Origin: Neoarius graeffei
Lineage: Eukaryota > Chordata > Actinopteri > Siluriformes > Ariidae
Reading direction: 5' to 3'
Assembly (NCBI RefSeq): GCF_027579695.1
Contig: NC_083592.1
Coordinates: 36,772,714-36,836,713 of the forward strand
DNA: 64,000 nucleotides
The notes under the pieces are model-generated. The model ran no database searches. It saw nothing but the letters and a program-made list of their open reading frames with translations, and had not been told where the DNA came from. This document shows, one piece after another, positions 44,290 through 54,913 of the stretch. The number at the start of each line of letters is the position of its first letter. The stretch's first letter is position 1. The position numbers were made by a program, and so were the translations under genes.

Positions 44290-45240
44290 CGAAAAAAAAA
44301 AAAGTACTTTATTGTATTTAAAGTATATTCATATTTTCAATAGTATATTGAGAATGTACTTATACAAATTGTACTTTTTGTAAATATATAAAAAGTATTC
44401 TAACATCACGCTTTCATGCTAACACTTTTAACACACTTTAAAATAATTATACTATATTACACTTTATAGAAATATATTATGGGTGGCACGGTGGCGTAGT
44501 GGTTAGCGCTGTCGCCTCACAGCAAGAAGGTCCTGGGTTCGAGCCCCGGGGCTGGCGAGGGCCTTTCTGTGTGGAGTTTGCATGTTCTCCCCGTGTCCGT
44601 GTGGGTTTCCTCCGGGTGCTCCGGTTTCCCCCACAGTCCAAAGACATGCAGATTAGGTTAACTGGTGACTCTAAATTGACTGTAGGTGTGAATGGTTGTC
44701 TGTGTCTATGTATCAGCCCTGTGATGACCTGGAGACTTGTCCAGGGTGTACCCCGCCTTTCGCCCGTAGTCAGCTGGGATAGGCTCCAGCTTGCCTGCGA
44801 CCCTGTAGAAGGATAAAGCTGCTAGAGATAATGAGATGAGAAATATATTATACTAAAATATACTTTAAGTGAAAGTTATGTGTAATTTCTAAAGTGTACT
44901 TATTTAAGGTACTTATAATACAAACAAAGTACACTTTAATTTGACTAATTAAGCATATATTAGTACATATAAAGTCATATACTTAAAGTATACAAAATAT
45001 ACTTTAAGTTGTTCCACTTTAGCACATAAAAGTACACTAAATACACTTCAAGTTGCACTTTTCTACAATTTAATTACAATTAAAATATATTTAGTACAAA
45101 ATTAGTTGTTCCAAAATAGCATGCCTCAAGTTAACTAATCATAAACACACTTGAAGTATGGTATATTGATGATTAGTGTGGCTTCAAGTACACAAGTATG
45201 CTAAATTTTAGTACACTTAGCACATTTATTTTCACCAGGG
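44290..45240. mobile_element. AT-rich MITE with AAGTATACTT-type palindromes
   Basis: The ends pair as CCCTGGCGAAAA (about 44284) and TTTTCACCAGGG (to 45240). Internal GTACACTT/AAGTATA palindromes are numerous. A clear target duplication is not seen. A SINE-A is nested at 44481. Confidence 0.6.
44481..44840 (+). repeat. SINE-A, full length
   Basis: Flanked by AAATATATTA on both sides (to 44480; from 44841). Confidence 0.92.
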
Positions 45241-45342
45241 CTGATACATGGGCAAGACAATTAACAAACTTTGCACCAAATAAGTTGCACAACTCTTCAT
45301 GAGAACCTCTGGATATCAGCATCCATGTCCAGATGTTCTACC

Positions 45343-45825
45343 AGGGTACTTCAAAAAGTTCTCTGCCTCACCCAGAAAACGTCACGGGAGAAAGATTGTT
45401 CTTGCATTATTTTTCAGCATAGTCTCCTTTAACGTCAATGCACTTGGTCCACCGATGTTCAAGCTTCTTTGTGGAAGAAGGGTCACATCTTGAGTCTCCA
45501 GATACTCCTCAACAGCATGGATGACTGCATCAAGTGGGATTTCAGTTTGGGAAACAGAAGTCAGGTGAGTAAGGTGCATGGGGCAAGAGTTCAAAGCCAC
45601 ATTTGGCTGCTTCTGCCCCTGCCAACTGTTCTGTGTGGACGGGTGCATTGTCGTGGAGCAACAGCATGCCAGCTCGAAACTTTCCTTTCCTTTTTTCTTT
45701 GATTGCTTCTTTCATTTGAGTTTTTGTGGACAATGATATAAAGCTTTGCAGTATGCAGTTATGCCACAAAATAGGAGCTATGCCCCTTGTTTCCAGGTGA
45801 GGCTGAGAACTTTTTGAAGTACCCT
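45343..45825 (-). pseudogene. mariner transposon remnant
   Basis: Ends AGGGTACTTCAAAAAGTTC and GAACTTTTTGAAGTACCCT are mariner-like inverted repeats. Read leftward, one frame has LLLHDNAPVHT and LLPHAPYSPDFCFPN, matching the second Asp block and the YSPDLAPxD block of mariner (DD34D) transposases. In the second block the final catalytic Asp reads Asn here (FPN). The N-terminal half is deleted and the C-terminal part is frameshifted. Confidence 0.82.
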
Positions 45826-47040
45826 CATACTCTTTTCTTCTAGTTAAGCATTTGTTACAGATCTACTTCAACTTTTTGATACATACTGATAGATGATACT
45901 GACCCAAAAACACAGCATGGAAGGGCAGCTTGCAAGACACTTTCAGGGAGTAGACAGAGATCAAGTATCCAGTTTTGGACTCTCAGAGCTTATGTAAAGT
46001 CAGTGGGAGTGAGAGGGATCAGATCCAAAATCAACACTTGAATTGAAGACAACATCTACTTCAATGAAGTGCCACAAACTCATTCTTAGCCCAAGATATT
46101 TTATGTTCGTTGTGATTTTAGCAAAGCTTTGCTTGGTTGCTTGAACCAATATGTCATTGTTTCATTTTAAGGTTGGAAGTTGAGAGGGTGCATAATTTTC
46201 TGGCTGACTTTTAATAAGTTTTCATAAAGCTGTCTCGAGAAGGTTTAGAACTCATTAAAGCAGAATTAAGCAGCCCCATTAACACCACCTCTGTGTTCAT
46301 ATGAGTATGGGGGACAAAAAAGGGAAACAAATACAGACTCCAAATAAGAAAAAGCAAAAGAATAAATGCATTCCTTGGTCATTTCTAGCCTTGAAGCTTA
46401 GATGTTTTGTTCGATCAGTTATGCCGCCTGAGTAAGCATGTTAGCATCTTGCTCAACCATTAAACTCAGTTTGCCAACCATGTGTGTGGTACAAAAGCAC
46501 ATTTGTTTTCTTGCTGTCTGCAATGCAGGCCACCTGTGGAGTCATCATTCAACCAGTGTTAGACTACTGTAATGGAATTAAAATGGAACTGAATAGACAC
46601 TTCTCTTCTGGAAATGCAGAATACAGACCTCATTTGTCTCCAAGACAAAATCCACAGATATGATTATGCTTGCACTTCAAGGGAACCCTGAACCACAGCT
46701 CATGTTTTGCTCACTCAAACATTGTTGCCTGGCTGCTTCAAGCTAGGAGTTGCCGGACTGGCATTTGTATTGTACACCCAAACAGCTGAAACTGGGAGGC
46801 CACCATTTTCAAAACAAGGCACAAAACAATGCTTACAATGGAAGTTACTGTAGTTTGCATTGCTGTAAGTGTTGGTGGGATGCAATGCAGCTATAGCACA
46901 ATGTGCACTCTACTGAATTATTCTTTTTTTTTTGTCTTTTCCCACATTAAGTATAAGCAAGGTTACTTAGACAAACAACAGTCAGTAGCAGTGCAATGTA
47001 ATAACATCATTCAGATAAAGACAAGACAGGATCATCGGAG
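45826..47040. other. Unassigned sequence
   Basis: No frame with a motif and no repeat recognised. Confidence 0.4.
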
Positions 47041-47330
47041 ATTAGATGTTTCTCCTGTCTTCATCTGTCCAGTTTCGGTGAGCCTGTGCACATTGTTGTA
47101 GCCTCAGATTCCTGTTCTTGGCTGCCAGGAACAGAGCCCTGATGTGGTCTTCTACTGTTGTAGCCCAACCACAAGGTTTGATGTGCTGTGTTTTATGACA
47201 TGATGTTCTACTCACCATGGTTATAAAGAGTGGTTATTGAAGTTACCATAGCCTCGCCTCTATTCTGACCTCTCACTCACTGCATGTTTTTTGTTCTCTA
47301 CTCCAGCCATTAATTACTGAATTATTCTCT
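47041..47330 (-). repeat. Fragment of the CACTCACTGG-type element
   Basis: Blocks GCCTCAGATTCCTGTTCTTGGCTG, TGTTCTACTCACCATGGTTATAAAGAGTGG and the following match the reverse complement of 52870-53030 and 21800-22420. Confidence 0.65.
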
Positions 47331-47424
47331 TTTCCTGTATTTTTCTCTCCACATTAAATATAGGCATGGCCACTTAAGCTGACTCAGATATTCTGTACCA
47401 GTCAAAAGTGTGGACACACCAGCC

Positions 47425-47817
47425 AAGAAGAATCCAAGAAGCCTTTATTTGTCACACGTACACTCAAGCACACACTGAAATTTAACCCATCTGAAGCAGT
47501 GAACACACACACATGCACACACACAAGTGAGCAATGAGCACACACACATACCCAGAGCAGTGGGCAGCTATGCTACAGCACCCGGGGAGCAGTTGTGGGT
47601 TAGGTGCCCTTACTCAAGGGCACTTCAGCCCAACCTCAGGCCATGGCTGTCTCATGTTAACCTAACTGCATGTCTTTGGACTGTGGGAGAAACCGGAGCA
47701 CCCGGAGGAAACCCACGCAGACACAAGGAGAACATGCAAACTCCACACAGAAAGGCCGCTGGGCTCGAACCCAGAACCTTCTTGCTGTGAGGCGAAAGTG
47801 CTAACCACTACACCCTG
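47425..47817 (-). repeat. Composite SINE (SINE-A head, SINE-C tail), copy 2
   Basis: Read leftward: SINE-A head with B box and GCATGTTCTCC block, the GTTAGGTTAACATG junction near 47660, then the SINE-C body to AAATAAAGGCTTCTTGG. Same junction as the copy at 8193. Confidence 0.75.
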
Positions 47818-47980
47818 TACCTCCTCATTCATAGGTTTTTCTGTATTTTGATTATTTCCTACATTGTAGAACAATACTGAAGACATGAAAACTATGAAAT
47901 AAAATATGGGACATACTGTATATGGAATTATGCGGTAAACAATAAAGTGTTTAAAAAAAATGTTTGATATTTTAGATTCT

Positions 47981-48345
47981 GGGTGGCATGGTGGTGTAGT
48001 GGTTAGTGCTGTCGCCTCACAGCAAGAAGGTCCGGGTTCGAGTCCCGTGGCCGGCGAGGGCCTTTCTGTGTGGAGTTTGCATGTTCTCCCCGTGTCCGCG
48101 TGGGTTTCCTCCGGGTGCTCCGGTTTCCCCCACAGTCCAAAGACATGCAGGTTAGGCTAATTGGTGACTCTAAATTGACCGTAGGTGTGAATGTGAATGG
48201 TTGTCTGTGTCAGCCCTGTGATGACCTGGCGACTTGTCCAGGGTGTATTCCACCTCTTGCCCATAGTCAGCTGGGATAGGCTCCAGCTTGCCTGCAACCC
48301 TGTAGAACAGGATAAGTGGCTACAGATAATGAATGGATGGATGGA
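47981..48345 (+). repeat. SINE-A, full length
   Basis: Flanked by TTTTAGATTCT on both sides, inside the Tc1-like element. Confidence 0.92.
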
Positions 48346-48751
48346 TTTTAGATTCTTCAAAGTAGCCAGCATTTACCTTTATGCTGCTTTGCACACTATT
48401 GGCATTATCTTAACCAGCTTCATGAGGTAGTCACCTGGAATGCCTTTCAATTAACGGATGTGCCTTGTCAAAAGTTAATCCGTGCAATTTCTTGCCTTCT
48501 TAATGCGTTTGAGATCAAATAGTAAATAATAATTAACAAAGCCACAGTAAGTAGCCCAATTCCACAACTATAGTAATCCATATTATGTCAAGAACCTCTT
48601 GACTAAGTAAAGAGAAATAACATCCATCATTAGTTTAAGACATGACGTGTCTTAATTCAATTAAAAGGTGCGTCCAAACTTTTGACTGGTACTGTATAGT
48701 GTGTTGAACGTTGTAACTGAAAAAACAAACAAAAAAACTGGTATTTAACAT

Positions 48752-49119
48752 CTCTCATCTCATTATCTCTAGCCGCTTTATCCTGTTCTACAGGGTTGCA
48801 GGCAAGCTGGAGCCTATCCCAGCTGACTACGGGCGAAAGGCGGGGTACACCCTGGACAAGTTGCCAGCTCATCACAGGGCTGACACATAGACACAGACAA
48901 CCATTCACACTCACATTCACACCTACGCTCAATTTAGAGTCACCAGTTAACCTAACCTGCATGTCTTTGGACTGTGGGGGAAACCGGAGCACCCGGAGGA
49001 AACCCACGGGGAGAACATGCAAACTCCGCACAGAAAGGCCCTCGCCGGCCACGGGGCTCGAACCCGGACCTTCTTGCTGTGAGGCGACAGCGCCAACCAC
49101 TACACCACCATGCCGCCTC
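48752..49119 (-). repeat. SINE-A, full length
   Basis: Flanked by GGTATTTAACA (from 48740; from 49120). Confidence 0.92.
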
Positions 49120-49130
49120 GGTATTTAACA

Positions 49131-50744
49131 TGGGACAACGTAATAAATATTAAAGGTGCCGGTCCATTATAATTATAAAAATATATTTTTATCATCTTTT
49201 TTGTTCCTGCACATGACCTTTGAAAGCAGTCTGTTGTTCAAAGAGGACATTTAATTCCTAGTGTCAGTGTACATTGTTCCATCAGTGATGGCTGCTTGGA
49301 GCCTATTGGTGATGAGTTAACAACAGTATGGATTTTTCCAGTGCTTTTCAGAAATGTTCTACAGGCCATGTGTGCATGTATGTGTGCTTACCCCATGACT
49401 GACCCTCTCTCTCTGCTTGTTGTAGCTGCATGCATGCACAGTATTGTCCATGCTTGTCTGTGCTTCATTAGATGTTTATTCTCCACATTTTTTACATTGC
49501 ACATGTGCATTCCATAAGTGTGAGCGCATCACCCAGTCAATAGTCCACTGTCACACGGCCATTCCGATAAAGCCCCTTCCTGTTTGCTCTGAAAGCCCAT
49601 GTCCCAGGAGACACAGCGTCAGAAGCATACATACAGAGAGAGAGGGAGAGAGATGCAAAAAAGAAACAGTAGCCTCCTTTTTAGCTAGCTTTTTTTTTTT
49701 CCTCTTTTCCCTGCTCGATCCCTCACCATATGATGACCGCTCTATAACCTTTAAGAGAATCTCAGTAATGGAACTGACATACAGTATGTCTTTGTAAGAG
49801 TATGGTGTGTGCACTCTCTCTCTCTCTCTCTCTCTGGTTTCAAGCTCCATGTAGGGCAGAATTAAAGCGGGCCTTGTATACAGCCCTGTGGCATTCCGAC
49901 GCTCCCCCAGAGGTGGACGGCCTGATCCCAGCTTGTCCTGCTGTGCCCAAATCCTAAGCTCCTGAGGTGTTTACCCTGGCAGGGCCTTGTACCTGATCAA
50001 CCATTATCCAATCCACCCCTTCTTTACACTTTCTCCATGCCCTGGCTTTTCATAATTCATCTTTATATAAAACAAGATTGCAAGCTGCATTGCATTAGGT
50101 GTGTCCTAATAAGGTTGTTTGTTCAGAGGTTACATTCCACTTAAAGGATTATATTCAACATACTTCAAATTATGATGTAAAGAAAAACCATCTGTTAGTT
50201 TAACTCAAATGTGGCCATTATTTCGTCGTCTTTTCAGCTTTTATTAAATAATTGACATGTGATCCTGAAGGTGTTTTGAATGATCTATTCAAATTCTTCC
50301 TTTGTTCCATTAGCTCGCTTTGCTAATTCAGTTGGCTCAGTCTGAAGTGTTTTACACATCAAAGTGTGAAGGTTTGTGAAGATTTATCCAAAACTCTGAC
50401 AGCTCATGAGGATTCCAACATTCCTGCAGCAAGTACGCAAGTGCAAATGCCTGGTTACAGCAGCCTGTCCCGCACGTCAGGACTGTGATTAATGAAGCCT
50501 GGCTGTAAAATGTAGTGTTTACTTGCTGATACAGGATTCATTTTCTTTGCTTTAGTTCTCCTGATCACTGATCTTTGGATTGAACGGCTTAAGCCAGGTA
50601 CATTTGAATTTCTTCAGTGGTCTGTAAATCCTCATGGTGTCTAGTGCACAAGTTTGGACAAGACAGGCATTTGAACTGGGGAAGAAATGATCATGCAATA
50701 TGATGCTGTGTATTGTTTTTTTTTTTGCAAGAAAGTACATTTAA
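49131..50744. other. Mostly unique sequence
   Basis: Apart from a (CT)n run at 49815-49836, no repeat is recognised. 50220-50520 has several TAAT cores (TTAATGAAG, GCTAATTCAG) in repeat-free sequence. No coding frame with a domain. Confidence 0.4.
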
Positions 50745-51255
50745 AAGTTATTCCACGAAATCGAGTCGTACATGAGCTGATAGCCGATAAGGCACGTAGC
50801 TCCGAGTTGGCTATAAGCCATGTATGACAAGATTGAGTGGAATAACTGTTTTATTCTATCCACATTCACTGGATTTTGAGAAACTGAGCATTTTTATTTA
50901 GATTTTTTTGCAAATTCAATAAATAACTTTATACAAATCATCCAACAAAATCATTTCTGCTTAGAATGTAAACAAATCGGCGAAATGACAGTAGCAATTA
51001 GTGAAAAATGATATAATAATTCTTGAAAAATTAAAAAAAGATGCACTCTTACCATCAAATACTTTGATTCCATATTTTGTTGTTTTTTTGTATTTTTGGG
51101 GGGTTGTTTTTGAGTAGTTTTTATTTCGTCCTCGGTTGGTTCAGCAACACGCTCCACCATTTTGTTTTTCTCTACTCACGGTATATGAGCTGATAACCTA
51201 GTAGTAGAGTAGCCTTCTCACAGCACACAATTGCTCATATCCAGTGAAATGTGGA
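50745..51255 (-). mobile_element. Family-E element, copy 3
   Basis: Begins with the palindrome (AGTTATTCCACGAAATCG) and ends at CCAGTGAAATGTGGA, so the last ~10 bp of the far end are lost or changed. The exon-like frame runs from 51160 to a GTAAGA donor at 51052. Confidence 0.8.
51053..51160 (-). CDS. Exon-like frame of family E, copy 3
   Basis: MVERVAEPTEDEIK start, then PPKNTKKQQNMESK. The KVFDG end is shifted by small indels, but the donor (ATGG|TAAGAG region) is kept. Compared with the copy at 40900, a codon-scale deletion removed LLENK. Confidence 0.4.
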
Positions 51256-51646
51256 GTGGAGAGATGAATTAATATCATGCATGTCAACCTATACGGAATG
51301 TCCATATTTTATACGGATTTGATTCAATAAACGTAGTACACGGGCATACAAATAAAGTTATACGGATTCTTTAAAAAAAACTTCAATATTTATTTAGAGC
51401 TATAATCAATTCCCACGATGATAAGAGTGCATAACGTTTACAAACGTACTGTACACCACAGAAAGCACAGACAACCAGTAAAGAGTCTTATGAAATCGCG
51501 CGTTATCTTGTGGTAGTGAGACTTCATTCCACTTCTGATCATGCGCACACCGCATTGCGAGAATCCTGGCAACCGTGAAGTAACATTTTGTTTGAAAAGC
51601 GTATTTCCACCTGAGCGACTTTCAATAGCGACTGAAAAGATTCTGA

Positions 51647-51949
51647 ATGGGCACTCCGGCAAAGAAATTCAAAACACAATACAGCGGTAGGTTTCTCCCT
51701 GAATGGAAGGACCTTTTCAATGGCATAATCCAACCGGCAGCCTCCAAAAACGAAGAATACGCACACTGCACACTGTGTGTGCATGACATCAAAGTTGCAG
51801 CATCGGGAGTGTATGATGTGAAAGAACATTTTAAATTGAAACTACATCAGCGGAATGCAAGCCAAAGGCAAAATCAGCCAGTGATGACAGTATTTGCGCG
51901 CTCAAAAACTGATATGCCAACAACTGGAAAGACAGAAAACACAAGGTAG
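51647..51949 (+). CDS. hAT transposase N-terminal zinc-finger exon
   Basis: A 100-residue open frame from an ATG. KKFKTQYSGRFLPEWKD leads into YAHCTLCVHDIK (Cys-x2-Cys) and VKEHFKLKLHQRN (His-x4-His), a BED-like or TTF-like finger that binds the transposon ends in hAT enzymes. A Ser/Thr/Gln-rich tail follows and the frame stops at 51949. The catalytic region is missing, with the C-terminal block resuming about 50 bp later. It probably represents one end of an internally deleted gene. Confidence 0.62.
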   Translation: MGTPAKKFKTQYSGRFLPEWKDLFNGIIQPAASKNEEYAHCTLCVHDIKVAASGVYDVKEHFKLKLHQRNASQRQNQPVMTVFARSKTDMPTTGKTENTR

Positions 51950-51984
51950 TGGGCGTTTTAGTTCAAGTTAGGCAGTGCTCTGTT

Positions 51985-52190
51985 TACCCCACAGTAATGC
52001 TGACTGTGAGAGAGTTTTCTCTCAAATCAGGAAGATACACACAGAGAGCAGAAAGAACCTGAATGCAGACACAATGACCTGGCCTACTGCAGTGTAAGAT
52101 CAACACAGACACTTGCTGTGACATGCAGCCTAGTGAGGTATTGGTGCAGAGTGCTAAAAAAGCTGTCATGGAGTACAATTCAGAACATTA
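51985..52190 (+). pseudogene. hAT transposase C-terminal dimerisation block
   Basis: The frame reading NADCERVFSQIRKIHTESRKNLNADTM, with a one-base shift and then GLLQCKIN-like sequence, matches the hATC dimerisation region. It ends VMEYNSEH and a stop at about 52190. It is separated from the finger exon at 51647 by a deletion of the DDE core. Confidence 0.62.
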
Positions 52191-52468
52191 GAGTGACACT
52201 TTCTGTTTTTGTCAAACATTGGAGCTTTGTATTCATTCTGAAGGTTTATTGTTATTAATATTGAATAAAAAGTAACTGGGATATATCATTGTTAATTATC
52301 ATTCAAATTTTAGGTAAATTATTTTAATTTGCATCTTATAAGGATTTTATAAGGGAAATAAGGATTTTAGAGGTTGGTTATACAGGTTTGATTGACCAAA
52401 GGTTGACATGTATGTAATATTATACTTCTGCTGGTCTCTCCATTATGACAGATAATACCAACATGATG

Positions 52469-53038
52469 CACTCACTGGCCACTTTATTAGGAACACCCAT
52501 ACAGTCACCTGCTGGTTGATGCAGTTCTCTGATCAGCCGATCCCTTGAGAGCAGCACAATGCATCAAATCATGCAGATACAAATCAAGAGCTTCAGTTAA
52601 TGTTCACTTCAAACGTCAGAATGGGAAAAATTGTGATCTCAAAATGTGACTTTCTTTCACTGTGGCATGGGTCTTGGTTTGAGCCAGATGGACTGGTTTG
52701 AGTATTTCAGAAACTGCTGATCTCCTGGGGTTTTCACACACAGCAGTCTCTACAGTTTACACAGAATGGTGCGAAAAACAAAAAACATCAAGTGAGTGAC
52801 AGTTCTGTGGGTGGAAACAAACGCCTTGTTGATTAGAGAGGGCAGAGGAAAATGGCCAGATTGGTTCGAGCTGCCAGGAAGGATATAGTAACTCCATATA
52901 ATCACTCTTTACAACCGTGGTGAGCAGAAAAGCATCTCAGCATCCAACAGCAGAAGAACACATTGGGTTCCATTCCTGCCAGCCAAGAGCAGGAATCTTA
53001 GAATCAACAAGTAGTTCCTATTAAAATGGCCGGTGAGT
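52469..53038. mobile_element. CACTCACTGG-type non-autonomous element, compact copy
   Basis: Ends CACTCACTGGCCACTTTATTAG and CTATTAAAATGGCCGGTGAGTG pair over about 20 bp. About 570 bp, no coding capacity. It serves as reference for the disrupted copy at 19983-22436. Confidence 0.82.
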
Positions 53039-53761
53039 GTATATGTACCGGATATATGCTTTGTATCTGAACTCAGCTCATCTGCAGGCAAACTAACCCT
53101 AAGCCTGAAAGAGGCTAACAGTGTAAATCAGATGTTCAGGTACTCAACCATAGCGCAGTCCTGTGATTAAGCCTTGGCTCTGGAGCAGCTGGATGAAGAC
53201 TTAATGAGATTAGCCTCTTCACTTGAGAAGGTTGTTTAAAGAACCTTGTGTTTAACCTTTGTGCAATGTCCAGCTGAGAATATTAGCTAGTGTGCATGTG
53301 TCTGTTTCCTAACATTTCCCTCATCGGTAAAGACAAAGTAGAAAAGCCGTCCTGCTATAAAAAAAGAGATAGCAGTAAAGTAAACACAGATAGGAATGCT
53401 GATGTCCTCGGATTTGATACGGTTCCTTACTAATGATGGTTAAAATGATTGACAAAAGGATCGTTTGAACAGATTAGATCAGAGATTTTCAGTTTAGTCT
53501 TGTGTCTTATCTCAAGTCTGGCGATCTGTCCAATGTCTAAACAGGAACACTAGTAGAAATGATGACGCTAGTGTTAAGCTTAATGTTCAGATGTCCAATA
53601 AACCCTGATGATCCCTGAATCTCCAGCCTTTCCTCGAGCTCTGTCAAGTTCATTCCATCTCCATCGACATCAAAAAAGCTTTAAGCTACTGAAGAATGAG
53701 GGGCATCTGCTGACTCTGCTCCACCTCCAGTCTCCCATAATTCTTTGCTTAGCCTCAGAAG
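53039..53761. other. Unassigned sequence
   Basis: No frame with a motif or repeat recognised. Confidence 0.4.
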
Positions 53762-53961
53762 CCCCTTTTACACAGCCTGTTCAAGGCGGAAATCTTACGC
53801 CTTTATTCCGCCTCGCGTTCTGTATAAAATGTCAGAATGCGGAACAGGGAGCGTGTGTTGCTCCGCCTCTGAGCAGCAACGATTGATCATAACAGAGTCC
53901 GTTACTATCTGTTAATCAGAGTGTGTTCACAGAGATAGTAATCAACGTCTGTGTAAAAGGG
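53762..53961. repeat. 200-bp MITE with CCCCTTTTACACAG ends
   Basis: CCCCTTTTACACAG at the left pairs with CTGTGTAAAAGGG at the right. No coding sequence; target duplication not clear. Confidence 0.72.
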
Positions 53962-54596
53962 ACCGCTGGCATGGTGGGACGGGTGTGATTTGTTTTTGAT
54001 ATTAACATTCTTCTTTCCAAGACCAACACGAATTCAAACATTTCCATCTAGGGTGTCTAAGGTCTGCTCGCCTTTCTGCGTCAAATCACTTCCTGCTTGT
54101 CTTCACTTTCTCCTCCAACATATGTGGCAGATCACAGAATCCATGTCGGCCCGGAGGCATTTTGAGTTATTGACAGATTCAGAAAGTACAGTTTCTAAGC
54201 TTTCCAATGATGCCTTCCATGTGGAGATCTGACAATTTTGAAGAATGTGCGGCCTTTTGAAAGTGTATACTTCTTAAAACAGAAAAGGGAGAAAATCGCC
54301 CTCAAAGTTTTCCATCTCAGCTACTCTGGGTGTAGGGCGGGCACATAATGATGCTCATTTGCATGACATTTAAGGAAAGCCCTACCCCCTACTAGCTAGC
54401 ACGATGCTACTTTCATGTAAACAAAGATCACCACGTCAATTTTCCTTCCATGCAAAGTATGCCCAACACGATTATGAAGTACAAAAATAAGTCCTAAAGT
54501 ATACTTTAACGTTTTGTGGTTGAAAAATTACTCACACCGTAAGAAAGAAAGATAGCACGATGATGACACAACTAACACAACACTAGTTTCATGTAA
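53962..54596. other. Unassigned, possibly part of a larger repeat
   Basis: GATGCTACTTTCATGTAAACAAAGATCACCA here resembles TTACATGCAAAAATAACCACA at 54935, across the nested MITE. The flanks may be internally repeated parts of one older element. Confidence 0.35.
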
Positions 54597-54910
54597 AGCC
54601 TCGGTCACAACCGGCCGTACCGTGCTCCTACGGCCGGTCTACACGCAAAAAACGCAAGAAACACACGGAGAGCGCGCATGAAACGCACAAGAGCGCGCGT
54701 GTGATGCGCTGATTTTCGAGCCGCAGACCGGCCGCAGAGGTTCTTTGTCATGTCAAACAAACTCTACGGGCGCTTACGTTTTTTTCAGGTTGCAAGACAA
54801 ACTTACGGCCAACGCGCGTCTTTCTCCGTGAACAAAAAAAAACGCAGCGATTTGGGAAACGCCAAAAATCACACGGCCAAAAAATCGTACGTCCGGTTGT
54901 GACCTAGGCT
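54597..54910. mobile_element. PIF/Harbinger-like MITE, CpG-rich
   Basis: Ends AGCCTCGGTCACAACCGG and CCGGTTGTGACCTAGGCT pair over at least 24 bp. TAA (54594-54596; 54911-54913) is the 3-bp duplication expected for PIF/Harbinger. The 314-bp interior is unusually rich in CpG and GCGCG motifs. Confidence 0.78.
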
Positions 54911-54913
54911 TAA

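Larger units (their letters stand above)
47393..48694. mobile_element. Tc1-like non-autonomous element with two nested SINEs
   Basis: The ends pair as GTACCAGTCAAAAGTGTGGAC and GTCCAAACTTTTGACTGGTAC, with a right TA at 48695-48696; the left site reads TT. About 560 bp without its two SINE insertions, with no transposase frame. Confidence 0.85.
51276..52414 (+). mobile_element. hAT transposon, deleted in the middle
   Basis: Ends CATGCATGTCAACCT and AGGTTGACATGTATG pair as inverted repeats. TAATAT lies on both flanks but a clean 8-bp duplication is not seen. The element keeps both the N-terminal finger exon and the C-terminal hAT block. Confidence 0.65.

Noticed and set aside
51276..52414. Host gene of the ZBED type
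   Set aside because: Inverted ends surround the frames, the DDE core is deleted, and the C-terminal block is frameshifted. A transposon remnant fits better.
53762..53961. piggyBac-type MITE assignment
   Set aside because: No TTAA is found at the borders, so only a generic MITE is claimed.
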